A DNA stretch of 64,000 nt from Streptomyces aculeolatus (GTDB lineage: Bacteria > Actinomycetota > Actinomycetes > Streptomycetales > Streptomycetaceae), in NCBI RefSeq assembly GCF_020400605.1, contig NZ_JAINRD010000011.1, positions 124,001 to 188,000 on the forward strand. Direction: 5' to 3'. The notes under the pieces were generated by a model that did no database searches, was not told where the DNA came from, and was given only the letters and a program-made list of their open reading frames with translations. Of the stretch, positions 15,556 to 24,319 are shown piece after piece. Within the stretch, counting starts at the first letter, position 1. Each line of letters starts with the position of its first letter. The position numbers and the translations under genes are program-made.

Positions 15556-17109
15556 CTAGCGGCGTACCGCGTCGAGGGCGTCGGCGATGCCCGCGCCGTA
15601 GAAGCCGTTGCGGCGGTCGTCGCCCTCGCAGACGGCGTTCTCGACGCCGTCGCCGTCCGGGTCGTAGACCTCGGGGCAGCCGGGGTTGTCGGCCTGGGCG
15701 GCCAGGAGGGCGCTCAGCTTCGCCGGAGAGGCGTACGGGTGCGTGCTCTTGAGGAGGGCGGCGACGCCGGAGACCTGGGCGGTGGCCGCGGAGGTGCCGG
15801 GCCCGGAGGCGTAGGTGCCGCCGGGCCAGGTGGACAGGACGTACGGGTCCTTCGACGGGGTGTCGGGGATCTGGTAGTCGTCGCCGCCGGGGGCGGCGAC
15901 GTCGATCGCGCCGAGGCCGTAGTCGGAGTGGTCGGACTTGAGGCCCTCCGAGCCGACGGACGCGGCGCTGAGGACGCCGGGCAGCATGTGCGGCAGCACG
16001 GGGCACTCCGCCGGGTCGACGGTGCGGTCGGCCGGGGTGCCGTCGGTGGGGCTCTCGGCGTCGGTGAACGCCGGGTCGGCGAGGTCGCGGCTGCCGTTGC
16101 CGGCGGCGGCGACCTGGAGCACGCCCTCGCCGGTGGCGTGGCGGCCGGCGCGGGAGACGGCGTCCAGGATGGCCCGCTGGTCGGGGTCGTCGGCGCAGAC
16201 GAAGTGCCACGGGTCCATGGAGAAGCTCATGTTGGCGATGTCGATGCCGTGGTCGGCCGCGAAGACGAGCGCGCAGACGGCCGATTCGGCGTAGATGTAG
16301 CCGCCGCCGGGGGCCGACGTTCGGATGGAGGCGACCGTCACGTCCGGGGCGACGCCGGCGACGCCGATGCCGTTGCGCGGGGCGGCGATCTGCCCGGCGA
16401 CCCAGGTGCCGTGGCCGGCTGAGGCCCCTTCCGGGTCCGGGCGCCAGGCACCGGGGGTGGTGTCGGCGACGCCGTCGACGCAGTCGGCGGACTGCGCGGC
16501 GGAGAAGTTCGCGGCGAGGTCGGGGTGGGTGTCGTCGACGCCGTTGTCGAGGACACCGACGGTGACGTCGGGGCTGCCGGTGGCGAGGGCATGCGCCCGG
16601 TCGGCGCGGACGACGCGCAGGGACCACTGGTCGGCTTCCAGCGGCTCGGGCGGCACGGTACGGGCACGGGCTCCGGCGGACGCGGCACCGGCCGACGCGG
16701 CGCCCGCGGCCCCGCGGTCCTCGTACGCCCTGAACCGCCCCTCCCGCGGGCCCTGTTCCGGTTCCGCCGCCGTGCTCCGCAGCGGCGCGGCGCGCGTGGC
16801 GCCCGCGGACTGCACGCCGGGCACCGCGCGCAGCCGGTCGCCGAAGTCCGCGTCCGCGGCGTGCGCGACGGTCACGCCGATCTCCGGGTACGTGGCCACG
16901 ACGGTGCCGCCGGCGTCGGCGGCCGCGGCCTCGACCCGCTCCAGAGTGGCCGGGTCGGTGGCGCTGTTGACGACGTACGACAGCGGCTCGCCCGGCGCGG
17001 CGGCCGGTCCCGGCGGGCCGCCCGTCGCGGCGGCGCCGGGCACGAGCCCGATCGCGGCGGTCGCGGCGAGGCCGAGCGGCAGGGCGAGCAGGCGCCGGGA
17101 AAGATACAT
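15556..17109 (-). CDS. Secreted subtilisin-like (S8) serine protease
   Basis: A 517-residue exported protease. The signal peptide runs over about residues 1-28 (YLSRRLLALPLGLAATAAIG). An inhibitor-type propeptide follows (SYVVNSATDP to TVAHAADADF), then an Ala/Gly linker with a SAGAASAGA repeat, then the S8 domain. The triad is visible as Asp188 (VGVLDNG), His233 (AGHGTWVAG) and Ser440 (GPGTSAATA), with oxyanion Asn338 (AAAGNGS). It degrades protein outside the cell. There is no C-terminal membrane anchor, unlike mycosins, and no ESX genes nearby. It is convergent with the STAND pair and stands alone. Confidence 0.93.
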   Translation of the reverse strand: MYLSRRLLALPLGLAATAAIGLVPGAAATGGPPGPAAAPGEPLSYVVNSATDPATLERVEAAAADAGGTVVATYPEIGVTVAHAADADFGDRLRAVPGVQSAGATRAAPLRSTAAEPEQGPREGRFRAYEDRGAAGAASAGAASAGARARTVPPEPLEADQWSLRVVRADRAHALATGSPDVTVGVLDNGVDDTHPDLAANFSAAQSADCVDGVADTTPGAWRPDPEGASAGHGTWVAGQIAAPRNGIGVAGVAPDVTVASIRTSAPGGGYIYAESAVCALVFAADHGIDIANMSFSMDPWHFVCADDPDQRAILDAVSRAGRHATGEGVLQVAAAGNGSRDLADPAFTDAESPTDGTPADRTVDPAECPVLPHMLPGVLSAASVGSEGLKSDHSDYGLGAIDVAAPGGDDYQIPDTPSKDPYVLSTWPGGTYASGPGTSAATAQVSGVAALLKSTHPYASPAKLSALLAAQADNPGCPEVYDPDGDGVENAVCEGDDRRNGFYGAGIADALDAVRR

Positions 17110-17187
17110 GGCAGGGGAACGTAATCCCCGGGCGGGACGGCTTTCAAGAGGGCTGCGGGCACCGGACGGCGATGGGGCAGAAGCCTG

Positions 17188-17946
17188 TCAGGCCGTCCCG
17201 CCGCCCGACGCCTCGAAGCCGTCGAGCACCCGCCCCAGCATCCGCCCGAACGCCTCCTCGTAGTCCCCCGGCTCCGCCGCCCGCGCCAGCACGGCGGCCA
17301 GGTGCGGATACTTCCCCGTCCCCAACTCCCCCGCCAGATAGGCCCCCCGGACCGCCTGCTCCTCCGCCTCGCTCCACGGCAGCGCCCGGGCCCGCTCGGC
17401 GAGGGCGATCTCGAACGTCACGTAGCTGGTCACCGATGCCGTGACCATCGCGAGAAGCTCCATCTTCGTGCCCGGCGGCACGTCCAGGCCCTCCAGGGCG
17501 GCGAGGAACCGGTCGAGGTAGGCGAGCGCGTGGGGCGTGAACCCGTACGCGGCGCTCGCGGTGAGCCGCGGCAGCCAGGGGTGCCGGCGCATCAGGTCCC
17601 GCGACTGCTCCGCCAGCGCCAGCACGTCGGCGCGCCAGTCGCCGGTGAGCGGCGCCGACAGGTCGTACTCGGCGCTGGCCGCGTCGACCATCAGCTCGTG
17701 CAGGTCCTCCTTGCGCGGCACGTAGTTGTAGAGCGACATGGTGCCGCTGCCGATCTCGGCGGCGACGCGGCGCATCGAGACCGCGTCGAGACCGTCCGCG
17801 TCGGCGATGCGGACCGCGGCGGCGGCGATCGCTGCGCGGCTGTGCGCGGGGCGCGGGCCGCGGCCGGCGCGCTCGGGGCGGGTCCAGATCACCTCGGGCG
17901 ACGCGCCGCGCGCCTCGCCGTCGGCGGCTCGTCCGCTCGCTGCCAT
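17188..17946 (-). CDS. TetR-family regulator with TetR_C ligand domain
   Basis: A 252-residue repressor. The N-terminal helix-turn-helix covers about residues 38-85 (IAAAAVRIADADGLDAVSMR, then VAAEIGSGTMSLYNYV). The long C-terminal helical domain starts around DWRADVLALAEQSRD and resembles the drug-sensing TetR_C_1 type. It is divergent from a DrrAB-type exporter, and the 68-bp intergenic region and first codons of the exporter hold a pair of GTACAGCGTAC sites. The expected arrangement is repression of the exporter and itself, relieved by a transported compound (inference). Confidence 0.92.
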   Translation of the reverse strand: MAASGRAADGEARGASPEVIWTRPERAGRGPRPAHSRAAIAAAAVRIADADGLDAVSMRRVAAEIGSGTMSLYNYVPRKEDLHELMVDAASAEYDLSAPLTGDWRADVLALAEQSRDLMRRHPWLPRLTASAAYGFTPHALAYLDRFLAALEGLDVPPGTKMELLAMVTASVTSYVTFEIALAERARALPWSEAEEQAVRGAYLAGELGTGKYPHLAAVLARAAEPGDYEEAFGRMLGRVLDGFEASGGGTA

Positions 17947-17981
17947 CGCTGCTTCCTCCGGGCCTTCGGTTGCCGGTTTAC

Positions 17982-18036
17982 GTACAGCGTACTGAGTCGG
18001 TTATGCTCGGCCGCATGACAACTACGTACGCTGTAC
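17982..18036. promoter_or_regulatory. Paired TetR operators GTACAGCGTAC flanking a leaderless start
   Basis: GTACAGCGTAC lies at 17982-17992 and its complement GTACGCTGTAC at 18026-18036, inside the first codons of the ABC gene. Each site is itself GTAC-N3-GTAC. Between them, a TTATGCT -10-like hexamer (18001-18007) sits about seven bases from the ATG at 18015 and there is no Shine-Dalgarno sequence. The transcript probably begins at or next to the ATG. Confidence 0.68.
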
Positions 18037-18983
18037 TTAGTGAGGCGCTGGAGAAGCGCTACGGCGACGTCCACGCCCTGCGCGGCCTCGACCTCGCCAT
18101 CCCCGAGGGCACCGTCTGCGGCCTCCTCGGCCCGAACGGCGCCGGCAAGACCACCGCCGTGCGCGTGCTCACCACGCTCGTCGCGCCGGACGGCGGCAGC
18201 GCGCAGGTCGCGGGGCACGACGTCGCCGCCGAGGGGGCCGCCGTGCGCCGGGCCATAGGCGTCACCGGGCAGGCCACGTCCGTGGACGACGACCTGTCGG
18301 GGCGCGAGAACCTCCGCCTCTTCGCCCGCCTGCTGCGGCTGCGCGGGGCCGCGGGGCAGGCGCGGGCGGACGAGCTGCTGGAGCGGTTCGGCCTCGCGGA
18401 GGCCGCCGACCGGCCGGCCCGTACGTACTCCGGCGGCATGCGGCGGCGCCTCGACCTGGCGGCGAGCCTGCTGTCCCGGCCGCAGGTGCTCTTCCTGGAC
18501 GAGCCGACCACCGGGCTCGACCCGGCCAGCCGCGAGCAGATCTGGGCGGCGGTGCGCGAGCTGGCGGCGGCCGGCACGACGGTGCTGCTGACGACGCAGT
18601 ACCTGGAGGAGGCGGACCGGCTGGCGGACTCGGTGGTGGTCGTCGACCACGGCCGGGCGGCCGTCACCGGCACGCCGGACGAGCTGAAGCGGCGCGTGGG
18701 CGCGTACGCGGAGGTGGTGGTGGCCGAGGAGGCGGCGCTCGCCGCGGCGGCCGTCGTGCTCGGGCCGCTGACCGGCGGCGAACCGCGGCTGGACGCGGAG
18801 CGGCGCGCGGTCGGGGCCGCGGCGTACGACCCGGGGCTGACCCTGCCGCGGGTGGTACGCGAGCTGGACAAGGCGGGCGTGCCCGTGGTCGACGCGACCC
18901 TGCGCAGGCCGACGCTGGACGAGGTCTTCCTCCGGCTCACGGGGGCGGACGACGCCGGGACCGCGAAGGAGGAGGCGGCATGA
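18015..18983 (+). CDS. ABC transporter ATP-binding protein, DrrA-like
   Basis: A 322-residue ATPase that would power export of a small hydrophobic compound, such as a drug or antibiotic. Walker A is GPNGAGKTT, the signature YSGGMRRRLDLA, Walker B VLFLDEPTTGLD, followed by the switch-His region reading TTQYLEEADRLAD, the DrrA-type form. The C-terminal regulatory part ends PTLDEVFLRLTG, typical of the daunorubicin-resistance family. The ATG at 18015 is chosen for the Leu-to-Ser-rich N-terminus TTTYAVLSEALEK, and it seems leaderless. The permease follows with a 4-nt overlap and the TetR gene is divergent. Confidence 0.95.
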   Translation: MTTTYAVLSEALEKRYGDVHALRGLDLAIPEGTVCGLLGPNGAGKTTAVRVLTTLVAPDGGSAQVAGHDVAAEGAAVRRAIGVTGQATSVDDDLSGRENLRLFARLLRLRGAAGQARADELLERFGLAEAADRPARTYSGGMRRRLDLAASLLSRPQVLFLDEPTTGLDPASREQIWAAVRELAAAGTTVLLTTQYLEEADRLADSVVVVDHGRAAVTGTPDELKRRVGAYAEVVVAEEAALAAAAVVLGPLTGGEPRLDAERRAVGAAAYDPGLTLPRVVRELDKAGVPVVDATLRRPTLDEVFLRLTGADDAGTAKEEAA

Positions 18984-19777
18984 ACGACCTCGCGTACGAC
19001 GGCATGGCCATGGTCGGCCGGCAGTTGCAGCGCGCGCGGCGCAACCCCGCGCTGCTCGTCATCACCCAGGTGATGCCGCTGACGCTGCTGCTCTTCTTCG
19101 GCTACGTCTTCGGCAACTCCGTCTCACTCCCCGGCGGCGCCGACTACCGCACGTACATCGTCCCCGGCCTCTTCGCCACCACGGCCGCCGGCGGCCTGGT
19201 CACCGGCATGCTGCAGGCCGCCGTCGACACCGGCCGCGGGGTGACGGAGCGCTTCCGGGCGCTGCCGATCAGCCGGGCCGCGCTGCCGCTGGGGCAGGCC
19301 GTGGCGGACGTGCTGCTGTTCACGGCCGGGCTGGTGCCGCTGGTCGCGGTCGGCTACGCCGTGGGCTGGCGCAACGACGGCGGCGCGGCGGCGACGGCGG
19401 GCGCGCTGGGGCTGCTGCTCCTGCTGCGGTTCGCCTCGGTGTGGATCGGGGTCCACCTCGGGATGGTGGTCGGGAACGAGGAGGCGGCGGGGCAGCTGGC
19501 GAGCACCACGTTCATGCTCCAACTGCTGTCCAACGCCTACGTCCCGACGTACGGCATGCCGGGATGGCTGCGGGCGGTGGTGGAGTGGAACCCGCTCAGC
19601 GCGTACGTCACGGCCGTCCGGGACCTGACGGGCAGCGCGCCGCCGGGGCTGGACGACGCGCCGGGCGCGGCGTGGCCGATGACGCATCCGGTGGCGGCGG
19701 CGCTGGGCTGGTCGGTGCTGCTGCTGGCGGTGTTCGTACCGCTGGCGGTACGGCGCAGCGCGCGGGGCCGGGGCTGA
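18980..19777 (+). CDS. ABC transporter permease, DrrB-like (ABC-2 type)
   Basis: A 265-residue membrane protein with about six hydrophobic segments (for example PALLVITQVMPLTLLLFFGY and ALGWSVLLLAVFVPLAV). It contains the ABC-2 loop FRALPISRAALPLGQ. The ATGA overlap with the ATP-binding gene indicates a tightly coupled two-subunit exporter in the cytoplasmic membrane. Members of this family export anthracyclines and related compounds. The substrate here is unknown, and no biosynthetic cluster is adjacent. Confidence 0.94.
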   Translation: MNDLAYDGMAMVGRQLQRARRNPALLVITQVMPLTLLLFFGYVFGNSVSLPGGADYRTYIVPGLFATTAAGGLVTGMLQAAVDTGRGVTERFRALPISRAALPLGQAVADVLLFTAGLVPLVAVGYAVGWRNDGGAAATAGALGLLLLLRFASVWIGVHLGMVVGNEEAAGQLASTTFMLQLLSNAYVPTYGMPGWLRAVVEWNPLSAYVTAVRDLTGSAPPGLDDAPGAAWPMTHPVAAALGWSVLLLAVFVPLAVRRSARGRG

Positions 19778-19828
19778 GACGCACCGCTACCGGTCTGCGG
19801 GTGGGGGTTCGTACGAACGCGGGCAGCG

Positions 19829-19872
19829 ATCGGGGCGGGCGCGGCATGCCGGGTCGCCGCGCCCGCCCCGAT
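19829..19872. terminator. Bidirectional hairpin terminator
   Basis: A perfect 16-bp stem (ATCGGGGCGGGCGCGG and its complement) with a 12-nt loop lies between the convergent permease gene and the small 88-residue gene. It is the strongest stem in this part of the window. Confidence 0.82.
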
Positions 19873-19884
19873 ACGTGCTGTCTG

Positions 19885-20151
19885 TCAGCTCCGGCGGTTG
19901 CCGAAGAGGGTGCGCCGCAGCTTCCGCAGCGGTGCGAAGAGGGAAACGCGCGCCATACGGCCCGGCTTCGCGGCCCTGTCCTCGCGGGCGGTCAGCTCGC
20001 GCATCAGCATGGTGGCGCTGTCCGCGTCCCCCTGGGGGACGGCGGGTCCGCCGAGCACGGCTAGATGCCGGTCGACACGCGCCCGCGACGCCGTGCTCCC
20101 GCAGTTGATCGCAGGAACTCGCGCCTTGCCGCGCATTGCTATCTGGTCCAT
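19885..20151 (-). CDS. Small hypothetical protein (88 residues)
   Basis: Starting at the ATG at 20151, preceded by GGGGAG, the product is 88 residues, beginning MDQIAMRGKARVPAINCG and ending LRKLRRTLFGNRRS. It is basic at the C-terminus, has one Cys and no membrane segment or signal peptide. A longer frame to 20325 lacks a ribosome site. I do not recognise a family. The codon bias and the flanking terminator support a real gene. It is convergent with the exporter operon and alone on its strand until the helix-turn-helix gene. Confidence 0.65.
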   Translation of the reverse strand: MDQIAMRGKARVPAINCGSTASRARVDRHLAVLGGPAVPQGDADSATMLMRELTAREDRAAKPGRMARVSLFAPLRKLRRTLFGNRRS

Positions 20152-20390
20152 GACTCTCCCCACCCTTACGAGGGCTCCCGGCCCGGGCAGGCTAACCCTA
20201 TCGTCTGCCCGCGTCACATGCGCATCCCCCACGCTGGAATCCTCCCCAATTCCGGCCCCAGAACGCGGTCTTGACCTGGAGAACCGTTTCATCTGGCCGG
20301 ATTCCGCTCCTCGCCGGTGGCTCACCTTCCGCTTCTTCCGCTTCCTCCCGGTCCGGCTCCCGGTCGGGCTTTCCGTCCGGTCCCGGCGGT

Positions 20391-22421
20391 CTACTGCGCC
20401 GGTGCGGCGGGCTCGTCAGCGGCGTCGTCGGTCGGCCACGTGTACCAGGAGCCGTCGAGGGTGTCGTAGTCGTAGAGGGGGCGGTCCTTGATGCCGCTGG
20501 TGCGGAACGGGGCGCCCTGGTCGTCGATGCGGACGACGCCGGAGTCGGTACCGGTGCTCCACTCGACCTCCAGGTACCAGCGGACGTCGTGGTCCTCGGC
20601 GTCGGCGCGGACGAGGAGGGACAGCGGATCGTCGGGGGTGACCCGGTACGGCAGCGCCGGGGGGTCCCACTTCCCCGTGGAGTCGCCGCCCTGCCGGGGC
20701 TTGAGAACGGGGCGGGGCATGTCGAGGTCGACGCTGTACGCCGCCTCGGTGACCTCGCCGCCGCAGCCGGACGACATCGCGAACGCGCTCCACGGCAGCG
20801 GCGCGCCGCTCGCGGTCTTGCGCACGTGGACGGCGGTGACGGTCACCGGCTCGCCGCCGCGGGGCTCGATGGCGGCCTCGATGTTCGTCCTGCCTCCGTG
20901 GACGGCGCCCTGGCTGGCGGCCCACGTCTCGGCGTCCTGCGCCATCGGCGGGGGCGGCACGTCACCGGGGGACTTGTCGACGAGGTAGCGGTGGTCGCAG
21001 CCGAACTCCCAGACGTGCGAACGCACCGACCACGCAAGGGGGTTGCGGGCGGCGGGCTCGGCCTCGTCCTCCTGGGCGGTGCCCCCTCCCTCGCGGGGCG
21101 TCGCGGGCTCGCCGTCCTGCTCCGCGCCACCGCCGGCGGGCGAGGGCTTACGCCGCTCCGACGGCTCGGCGCTCTCCTCCTTCTCCGTCGTCTCGCCTCC
21201 CTGCGCGCGGCCGCCGCCCCGGCTCCCGTCGGCCACGACCCCGCTCTCGCGCCCCTCACCGCCGCCGGCCCGGCCTTCGCCGCCGGACCCGCTGGAGGTG
21301 GCCACGAAGGCGACCAGCGCGGTGGCGGTGGCCACGGCGGCAACGGGCAGGCCCACCCGCAGCCGGCGGCTGCGGAGCGCGGCGGCGGACTTCGGGCGGC
21401 CCGGGGGCCCGGCGCCACGCGCGGCGGGGAGCACCCGCGCCCACCGGGGGCGGCGGGCCCCGGCAGCGGTCCGGGTGCCGCCGGAGGGGGCGGCGTCGCC
21501 GGAGGACTGGGCTCCAGGGGAGGACGCGGCGCCATCGGAGCAGGCGCCCTCGCCGGAAGTGGGGGTGCTGTCGGGGGCAGGATCACCGGCAGCGCCCCGC
21601 GCGGCACGGCCGGAGGACTCCCCCGCGGCGACCGCGTGCGCGGCGGAGGTGCGGGGCGCCTCACCGGCACCCCCGGCCCCGGTCGGCTGCGCACCGGAGG
21701 CTGTCGTGTCGTCCGCGGCGTCCGCACGTGCGGCCGGGCCGCCGGAGGCGTCGGCCGCAGGCGACTGCGCACCGGAGTCGGCAGCGGCCTCGCCACCGTG
21801 CCCGCCGCCACCGCCGGAGGCGGGGGTCCGTGCCGCCGCGGTCGCGGCGGAGCCGCGGGCCGGGCGTCCCGTACCCGCTTCTGGACTCCCGCCCGCCGCA
21901 GGCGCGTCGGCGGTGGTCCCCTTCCCGGCACCGGCGGCGCCGTCCGCCGCACCGGACCGGCCGCGCACGCCGCCGCGTCCAGCGGCCGCGCCGCCGCGTG
22001 CCGCCTCGCCGCTGCCCCGTACGCCCGGACCGGGAGCCCGCGTCGTGCCGGTCGGCCGGCCGTTCGTTCCCCCGCGGGCCGTGCCCGCCGCGGGCGTTCC
22101 GCTTTTCGGGGGCCTCGCGCCCCGGCCGGGCGGGCGCGGCTCGTCTCCCGCCGCCCACGACGGAGTCGCCCCGCGGCGGGTGCCGTGCGCGCGGTGCCAG
22201 CGGCGGTGGAGCTCCACCAGCTCCTCCGGCGTCGCGCCGCACAGGCGCGCGAAGCGCTCCGCCGGGGCGTAGCTCGACGGGACCGCGTCGCCGTTGCAGT
22301 AGCGGTGGAGGGTCGACGTACTCACGTGGAGGCGGGTCGCCAGCGAGCCGTAGCTGCGTCCCGAGCGCTGCTTCAACTCGCGCAGCAGCGCCGCGAATTT
22401 CTCCGTCGCCGCGTCCCTCAC
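20391..22421 (-). CDS. Helix-turn-helix protein with low-complexity linker, one membrane span and an extracytoplasmic domain
   Basis: A 676-residue protein from a GTG at 22421. Residues 1-80 form an XRE-type helix-turn-helix (YGSLATRLHVSTSTLHRYCN). Residues of about 85-320 are a Pro/Gly/Ala/Ser-rich linker. A single membrane helix follows (GLPVAAVATATALVAFVATS). A Glu/Gly-rich spacer then leads to a C-terminal outside domain (SHVWEFGCDHRYLVDKSPGD, with Cys residues and many Trp/Tyr). This topology, DNA-binding inside and a sensor-like domain outside, suggests one-component signalling, but such proteins in Streptomyces have no assigned function that I know. Its upstream region carries five copies of CCCGTT. 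Confidence 0.82.
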   Translation of the reverse strand: MRDAATEKFAALLRELKQRSGRSYGSLATRLHVSTSTLHRYCNGDAVPSSYAPAERFARLCGATPEELVELHRRWHRAHGTRRGATPSWAAGDEPRPPGRGARPPKSGTPAAGTARGGTNGRPTGTTRAPGPGVRGSGEAARGGAAAGRGGVRGRSGAADGAAGAGKGTTADAPAAGGSPEAGTGRPARGSAATAAARTPASGGGGGHGGEAAADSGAQSPAADASGGPAARADAADDTTASGAQPTGAGGAGEAPRTSAAHAVAAGESSGRAARGAAGDPAPDSTPTSGEGACSDGAASSPGAQSSGDAAPSGGTRTAAGARRPRWARVLPAARGAGPPGRPKSAAALRSRRLRVGLPVAAVATATALVAFVATSSGSGGEGRAGGGEGRESGVVADGSRGGGRAQGGETTEKEESAEPSERRKPSPAGGGAEQDGEPATPREGGGTAQEDEAEPAARNPLAWSVRSHVWEFGCDHRYLVDKSPGDVPPPPMAQDAETWAASQGAVHGGRTNIEAAIEPRGGEPVTVTAVHVRKTASGAPLPWSAFAMSSGCGGEVTEAAYSVDLDMPRPVLKPRQGGDSTGKWDPPALPYRVTPDDPLSLLVRADAEDHDVRWYLEVEWSTGTDSGVVRIDDQGAPFRTSGIKDRPLYDYDTLDGSWYTWPTDDAADEPAAPAQ

Positions 22422-22430
22422 GTCCTGCCC

Positions 22431-22503
22431 CCCGTTCCGACCCGTTCCACCCTAGTCCCGTTTGCGCTGGTGGGTGGTCGGATTCCCGTTCCAGCTTCCC
22501 GTT
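22431..22503. repeat. Five CCCGTT/AACGGG hexamers just upstream of the membrane helix-turn-helix gene
   Basis: CCCGTT occurs at 22431, 22441, 22457, 22485 and 22498, all in the same orientation, within 73 bp immediately before the GTG at 22421. Read in the gene's direction each is AACGGG, mostly preceded by A or G and followed by A or G. The spacings are 10, 16, 28 and 13 bp. This could be an autoregulatory operator cluster. Confidence 0.5.
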
Positions 22504-22812
22504 TCGACGCCGTTCGCTTGCGGCCGGTTCCCTTTGATCCGCAGGCTTGTCACCAGCACCAAGCCGAACGCCCAGCACCGAAGCGGCGCGGCGCCGGGCG
22601 GAGTACGGGGGTATCCGCTCGGCGCCGCGCGACGGCCTCCCGGGCCGGACCTGTTCGCGAGCGGCTCCGGGTGCGGTCTGCGCAGTCGTCGGCTCGGTCC
22701 TTGGTGGGCCTCGTCGGCCGGGCCGCTGCGCGCCGCCCGCCCGGCGCCGCGCCCTTGCGAGCACACGGTCCGGCCCGGGTGACGAGGCCCCAGGTTCGGC
22801 GCGTACCCCCGA

Positions 22813-22829
22813 GGACCCGGACCGGGTCC
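22813..22829. terminator. Short palindrome after the YtrA-like gntR gene
   Basis: GGACCCGGACCGGGTCC is an 8-bp inverted repeat with a single-base centre, 13 bases beyond the stop of the minus-strand GntR gene. It may act as a terminator or processing site, but the one-base loop makes this uncertain. Confidence 0.35.
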
Positions 22830-22842
22830 GCCCGGTGGGGTC

Positions 22843-23220
22843 CTACGCGTCGGCGTAGGCGGCGCGCAGCGCCTCTTCCACCGCGGTCAGCGCGGTTCCG
22901 TGGTCGAGCCCGAGGCGCTGCGCCCGCTGCGCGTACACCTGTGCCGCCGCGGCCGCCTCGCGCTGTGCGGCGTCGCCGGCGGCGGCCACGTAGCTGCCGT
23001 GCCGGCCGCGGGTCTCGATCACCCCGTCGCTCTCCAGCGCGCGGTACGCCTTGGCGACGGTGTTCGGGGCGAGGCCCAACTGCTCGGCGAGGCCCCGCAC
23101 GGTGGGCAGCTTGGTGCCGGCCGGGAGCGCGCCGCCGCGCGCCTGGGCGGAGATCTGGGCGCGCACCTGCTCGTACGGGGCCTCGGGCGCCTGCTGGTCG
23201 ACGAAAATCTGGATGGTCAC
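22843..23220 (-). CDS. GntR-family regulator, short YtrA-like type
   Basis: A 125-residue protein from a GTG at 23220. The N-terminal winged helix is nearly the whole protein: YEQVRAQISAQARGGALPAG, then LPTVRGLAEQLGLAPNTVAK and ALESDGVIETRGRHGSYV. A short helical tail (about 45 residues) replaces the ligand domain, as in the YtrA subfamily. YtrA-type regulators often control ABC exporters, but here the neighbour is a divergent acetyltransferase, 70 bases away, which it may regulate. Confidence 0.88.
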   Translation of the reverse strand: MTIQIFVDQQAPEAPYEQVRAQISAQARGGALPAGTKLPTVRGLAEQLGLAPNTVAKAYRALESDGVIETRGRHGSYVAAAGDAAQREAAAAAQVYAQRAQRLGLDHGTALTAVEEALRAAYADA

Positions 23221-23290
23221 GGACTCATTGTGGGCCGCGGGGCGATATTCGCACGACAGCGGCACCCCCGTCGCCGTAGCCTGCGGCGCC

Positions 23291-24202
23291 ATGAGTGTGC
23301 TCGTACGGGACTTCCGGCCCGAGGACGCCGACGCGGTCGCCGAGGTGCGGCGCGCGGCCGTGCCGTTCGTCGTCACCACCGCCGAGGCGGTCCGGTGGAA
23401 GGCGGCCTCCGCGCCGCCGGAGAAGCGGCTGCGGACGCTGGTCGCCGAGGTCGGCGGGCAGGTCGTCGGGGAGTCCGAGGCATACGTCGTGCACGACAGC
23501 AGCACGCCGGGACAGGGCGTCGCCCAGCCGCACGTGCACCCCGGGCACACCGGCGGCGGCGTCGGCACCGCGCTCGTCGCGGCGGCCGAGGCGCATCTCG
23601 CCGCGCAGGGCGCGACCACCGTCTACACCTGGGTGTACGACCCGGAGCGCGACTTCCGCTTCGCCGAGCGGCGCGGCTACCGCAAGGGGCGCACCGGCCG
23701 GATCCTCCACCTCGACCTGCGCGAACCGCTCCCGGCGCGGACGGAGCCTGCGGCGGACGTGGAGCTGCGCGCGTTCGCGGACTTCGACGACCCCCGGCCG
23801 CTGTACGAGGCGGACGCGGAGGCGTCCCTGGACGAGCCGAGCGACACGCCGATCGACGCCATGTCGTACGAGCACTGGCTCGACCACACCTGGCGCGAGC
23901 CGCTGATCGACCACGACCTGACGATCGCCGCCCTGGTGGACGGCGAGGTCGCGGCGTTCAGCCTGGCGGAGACCGACGGGCGCGGGCGCTACCTGTCCGG
24001 GATGACCGGCAGCCGCCGGGCGTTCCGCGGCCGGGGGCTGGCGAAGCTCGCCAAGCACGAGTCGCTGCGGCGGGCGCGCGCTGCCGGATACACCGACGCC
24101 TTCACGGGCAACGACAGCGGCAACGGGCCGATGCTCGCCATCAACCGCTGGTTCGGCTACGAGCCGTTCCTCGTCGAGACGCGCTGCCTCAAGGACCTCT
24201 GA
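23291..24202 (+). CDS. GNAT-family N-acetyltransferase with two GNAT domains
   Basis: A 303-residue cytoplasmic protein with two GNAT folds in tandem. The first (residues 1-150) has the acetyl-CoA loop VHPGHTGGGVGTALV. The second (about 155-303) has SRRAFRGRGLAKLAKHESLR and ends NRWFGYEPFLVETRC. It should transfer an acetyl group to an amine; double-GNAT members act on small molecules such as mycothiol precursors or antibiotics. This one lacks a defining signature for MshD, so the acceptor is unknown. It is divergent from a YtrA-like regulator. Confidence 0.88.
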   Translation: MSVLVRDFRPEDADAVAEVRRAAVPFVVTTAEAVRWKAASAPPEKRLRTLVAEVGGQVVGESEAYVVHDSSTPGQGVAQPHVHPGHTGGGVGTALVAAAEAHLAAQGATTVYTWVYDPERDFRFAERRGYRKGRTGRILHLDLREPLPARTEPAADVELRAFADFDDPRPLYEADAEASLDEPSDTPIDAMSYEHWLDHTWREPLIDHDLTIAALVDGEVAAFSLAETDGRGRYLSGMTGSRRAFRGRGLAKLAKHESLRRARAAGYTDAFTGNDSGNGPMLAINRWFGYEPFLVETRCLKDL

Positions 24203-24319
24203 CGACCCCGGTGGCGGTCGGGCCGTTCGCGTCGGGAGGACGGGTGCTGCGGTGCGGTGTCCGCCGCTTCTGCGCTCATGTGCCGGTCGTCGCAGCAGCC
24301 GCAGACACCGCCCGGCGTC

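Larger units (their letters stand above)
22422..22842. other. 421-base gap upstream of the helix-turn-helix gene
   Basis: Apart from the hexamer cluster near 22.45 kb and the hairpin at 22813-22829, I see no gene here. Open frames on both strands (such as 22462-22782) lack ribosome sites and resemble no protein I know. Confidence 0.45.

Noticed and set aside
20185..20203. Possible iron (DmdR/IdeR) box upstream of the 88-residue gene
   Set aside because: GGGTTAGCCTGCCC keeps the TTAGCCT core, but the right half (GCCC instead of AACC) does not fit. The match is too weak.
22462..22782. 106-codon plus-strand frame in the gap before the YtrA-like gene
   Set aside because: No ribosome site, odd composition and it covers the hexamer cluster; likely chance.
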